Shown one piece after another: positions 63,321-64,000 of a stretch of DNA of 64,000 nucleotides. This DNA comes from Siphlonurus alternatus (taxonomy: Eukaryota > Arthropoda > Insecta > Ephemeroptera > Siphlonuridae): assembly GCA_949825025.1 (NCBI GenBank), contig OX463788.1, positions 25,128,069-25,192,068 on the forward strand, given 5' to 3'. Each line of letters begins with the position of its first letter. Within the stretch, counting starts at the first letter, position 1. Both the position numbers and the translations under genes were made by a program. A model generated the notes under the pieces. That model was not told where the DNA came from, did no database searches, and worked only from the letters and a program-made list of their open reading frames with translations.

Positions 63321-63594
63321 CTTCTGCTCGTTGTTAGTAAACAAAGTATTGTTGTGTAATGTCTGTCGCGTGAAAGGAAAAACATGGGACAGTTGTTGAT
63401 TTATGTGTTAACTTATTGAAAATGACCGTTGATTTTGAAGTTGCTGCGGTTGCCTTGCGTCAACAATGTCATTACATTCTCTGCTCTGGTAGCAAAATTA
63501 GGCATTACGTGGTCCCATGTTTAACAATGAAAAAGGCTTGATGCAACCAAAGTCTTCTGCTCGTTGTTAGTTAAACAAAGTATTGTTGTGCATG
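63321..63594 (+). repeat. pair of ~41-bp direct repeats 232 bp apart
   Basis: CTTCTGCTCGTTGTTAGT, then AAACAAAGTATTGTTGTG, occurs at 63321-63361 and again at 63553-63594 with one inserted T. After the second copy lies a scrap of the GGTAAC-family MITE arm (GGAGATGTAAAGGAGAACAT). Confidence 0.8.
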
Positions 63595-63699
63595 ATAGGA
63601 GATGTAAAGGAGAACATTTCAAATATTTTCACAAGTATTTTGTATGTATAATCTCTGGATAGGTTATTTCTATATCTTTTTAATTTAATTCTCACCACA

Positions 63700-64000
63700 A
63701 TGGACAACATACTTGAAATTTTTTTATTGCAGAAATGAATAGAGGGTACCAAATTATGCTACTCTGAATTTTTTCAGATTTTTTTTAGACCCAGAACTAT
63801 TTTTAAATAATTATTGAAAGTGTGGCCACGCCCCCCGGAGGCGTCAATAGGCGTCCAGTCTATATCCTTTTTATTAAGGCTGCAGGGGTGCCAACTGAAA
63901 TCGCACGACTTTCAATAATTATTTAAAAATAGTTTCGGGTCTCAAAAAAATCTGAAAAAATTCAGAGTAGCATAATTTGGTACCTTCTATTCATTTCTGC
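63700..64000. mobile_element. long-hairpin MITE (TTATTGCAG family), copy 5, cut by window end
   Basis: ATGGACAACATACTTG, then TTATTGCAGAAATGAATAGA, opens the left arm. The right arm reaches CTATTCATTTCTGC at the window edge, so the terminal part is missing. Very similar to 44221-44565. Confidence 0.8.

Overview
This is an AT-rich metazoan (intron-containing, non-vertebrate-looking) genomic window; nothing in it fixes the phylum. One conserved host gene dominates: a plus-strand orthologue of DSTYK (dual serine/threonine and tyrosine protein kinase, also called RIPK5). I resolve 13 coding exons from 14405 to 42040. All splice phases agree, giving an 830-residue model that ends in a complete kinase domain. 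No bacterial-type operons, CRISPR arrays or intact RNA genes were found.

The rest is mostly mobile DNA in an unusually dense, nested arrangement. (1) An antisense non-LTR retrotransposon lies in DSTYK intron 10 (about 36378-40470). Its ORF2 is intact (endonuclease, reverse transcriptase, Cys/His knuckle). Its upstream ORF carries the C-terminal half of a TARG1/OARD1-like macro (ADP-ribose) domain followed by a long Pro/Ser-rich tail. I consider this the most novel item. Two further partial copies lie at 3258-8756 and 58112-58843. (2) Several hAT-type non-autonomous elements have 8-bp target duplications that can be read directly (147-1256, 862-1083, 8451-8693, 55943-56169, 18604-19827, 23645-25100, 60134-62123, 27473-29584 and probably 31157-32902). 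(3) A large set of hairpin or palindromic MITEs is bounded by TTAA, including a stack at 45789-47559 in which three MITEs share boundary TTAAs. (4) Long-hairpin elements share TTATTGCAGAAATG arms (five copies). (5) SINEs include a 5S-rRNA-derived one (35279-35670, with an eroded relative at 16762-17155) and a tRNA-Glu-derived one (26998-27369).

Layout: 1-14.3 kb is nested transposons, including a ~4.25 kb foldback with tandem-repeat arms. 14.3-42 kb is DSTYK, with introns packed with MITEs, hATs, SINEs and the macro-domain LINE. 42-51 kb is MITE stacks and tandem repeats, ending in a 200-bp assembly gap (51001-51200). 51.2-57 kb holds weak candidate exons and an ~18-copy 130-bp satellite with a YY1-like motif in every unit. 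57-64 kb holds a tRNA-like sequence inside an inverted repeat, a truncated LINE, a second copy of the 1.45 kb hAT, and further hairpin elements. The octamer TGACGTCA occurs about 14 times, often in pairs inside unrelated hairpin elements.
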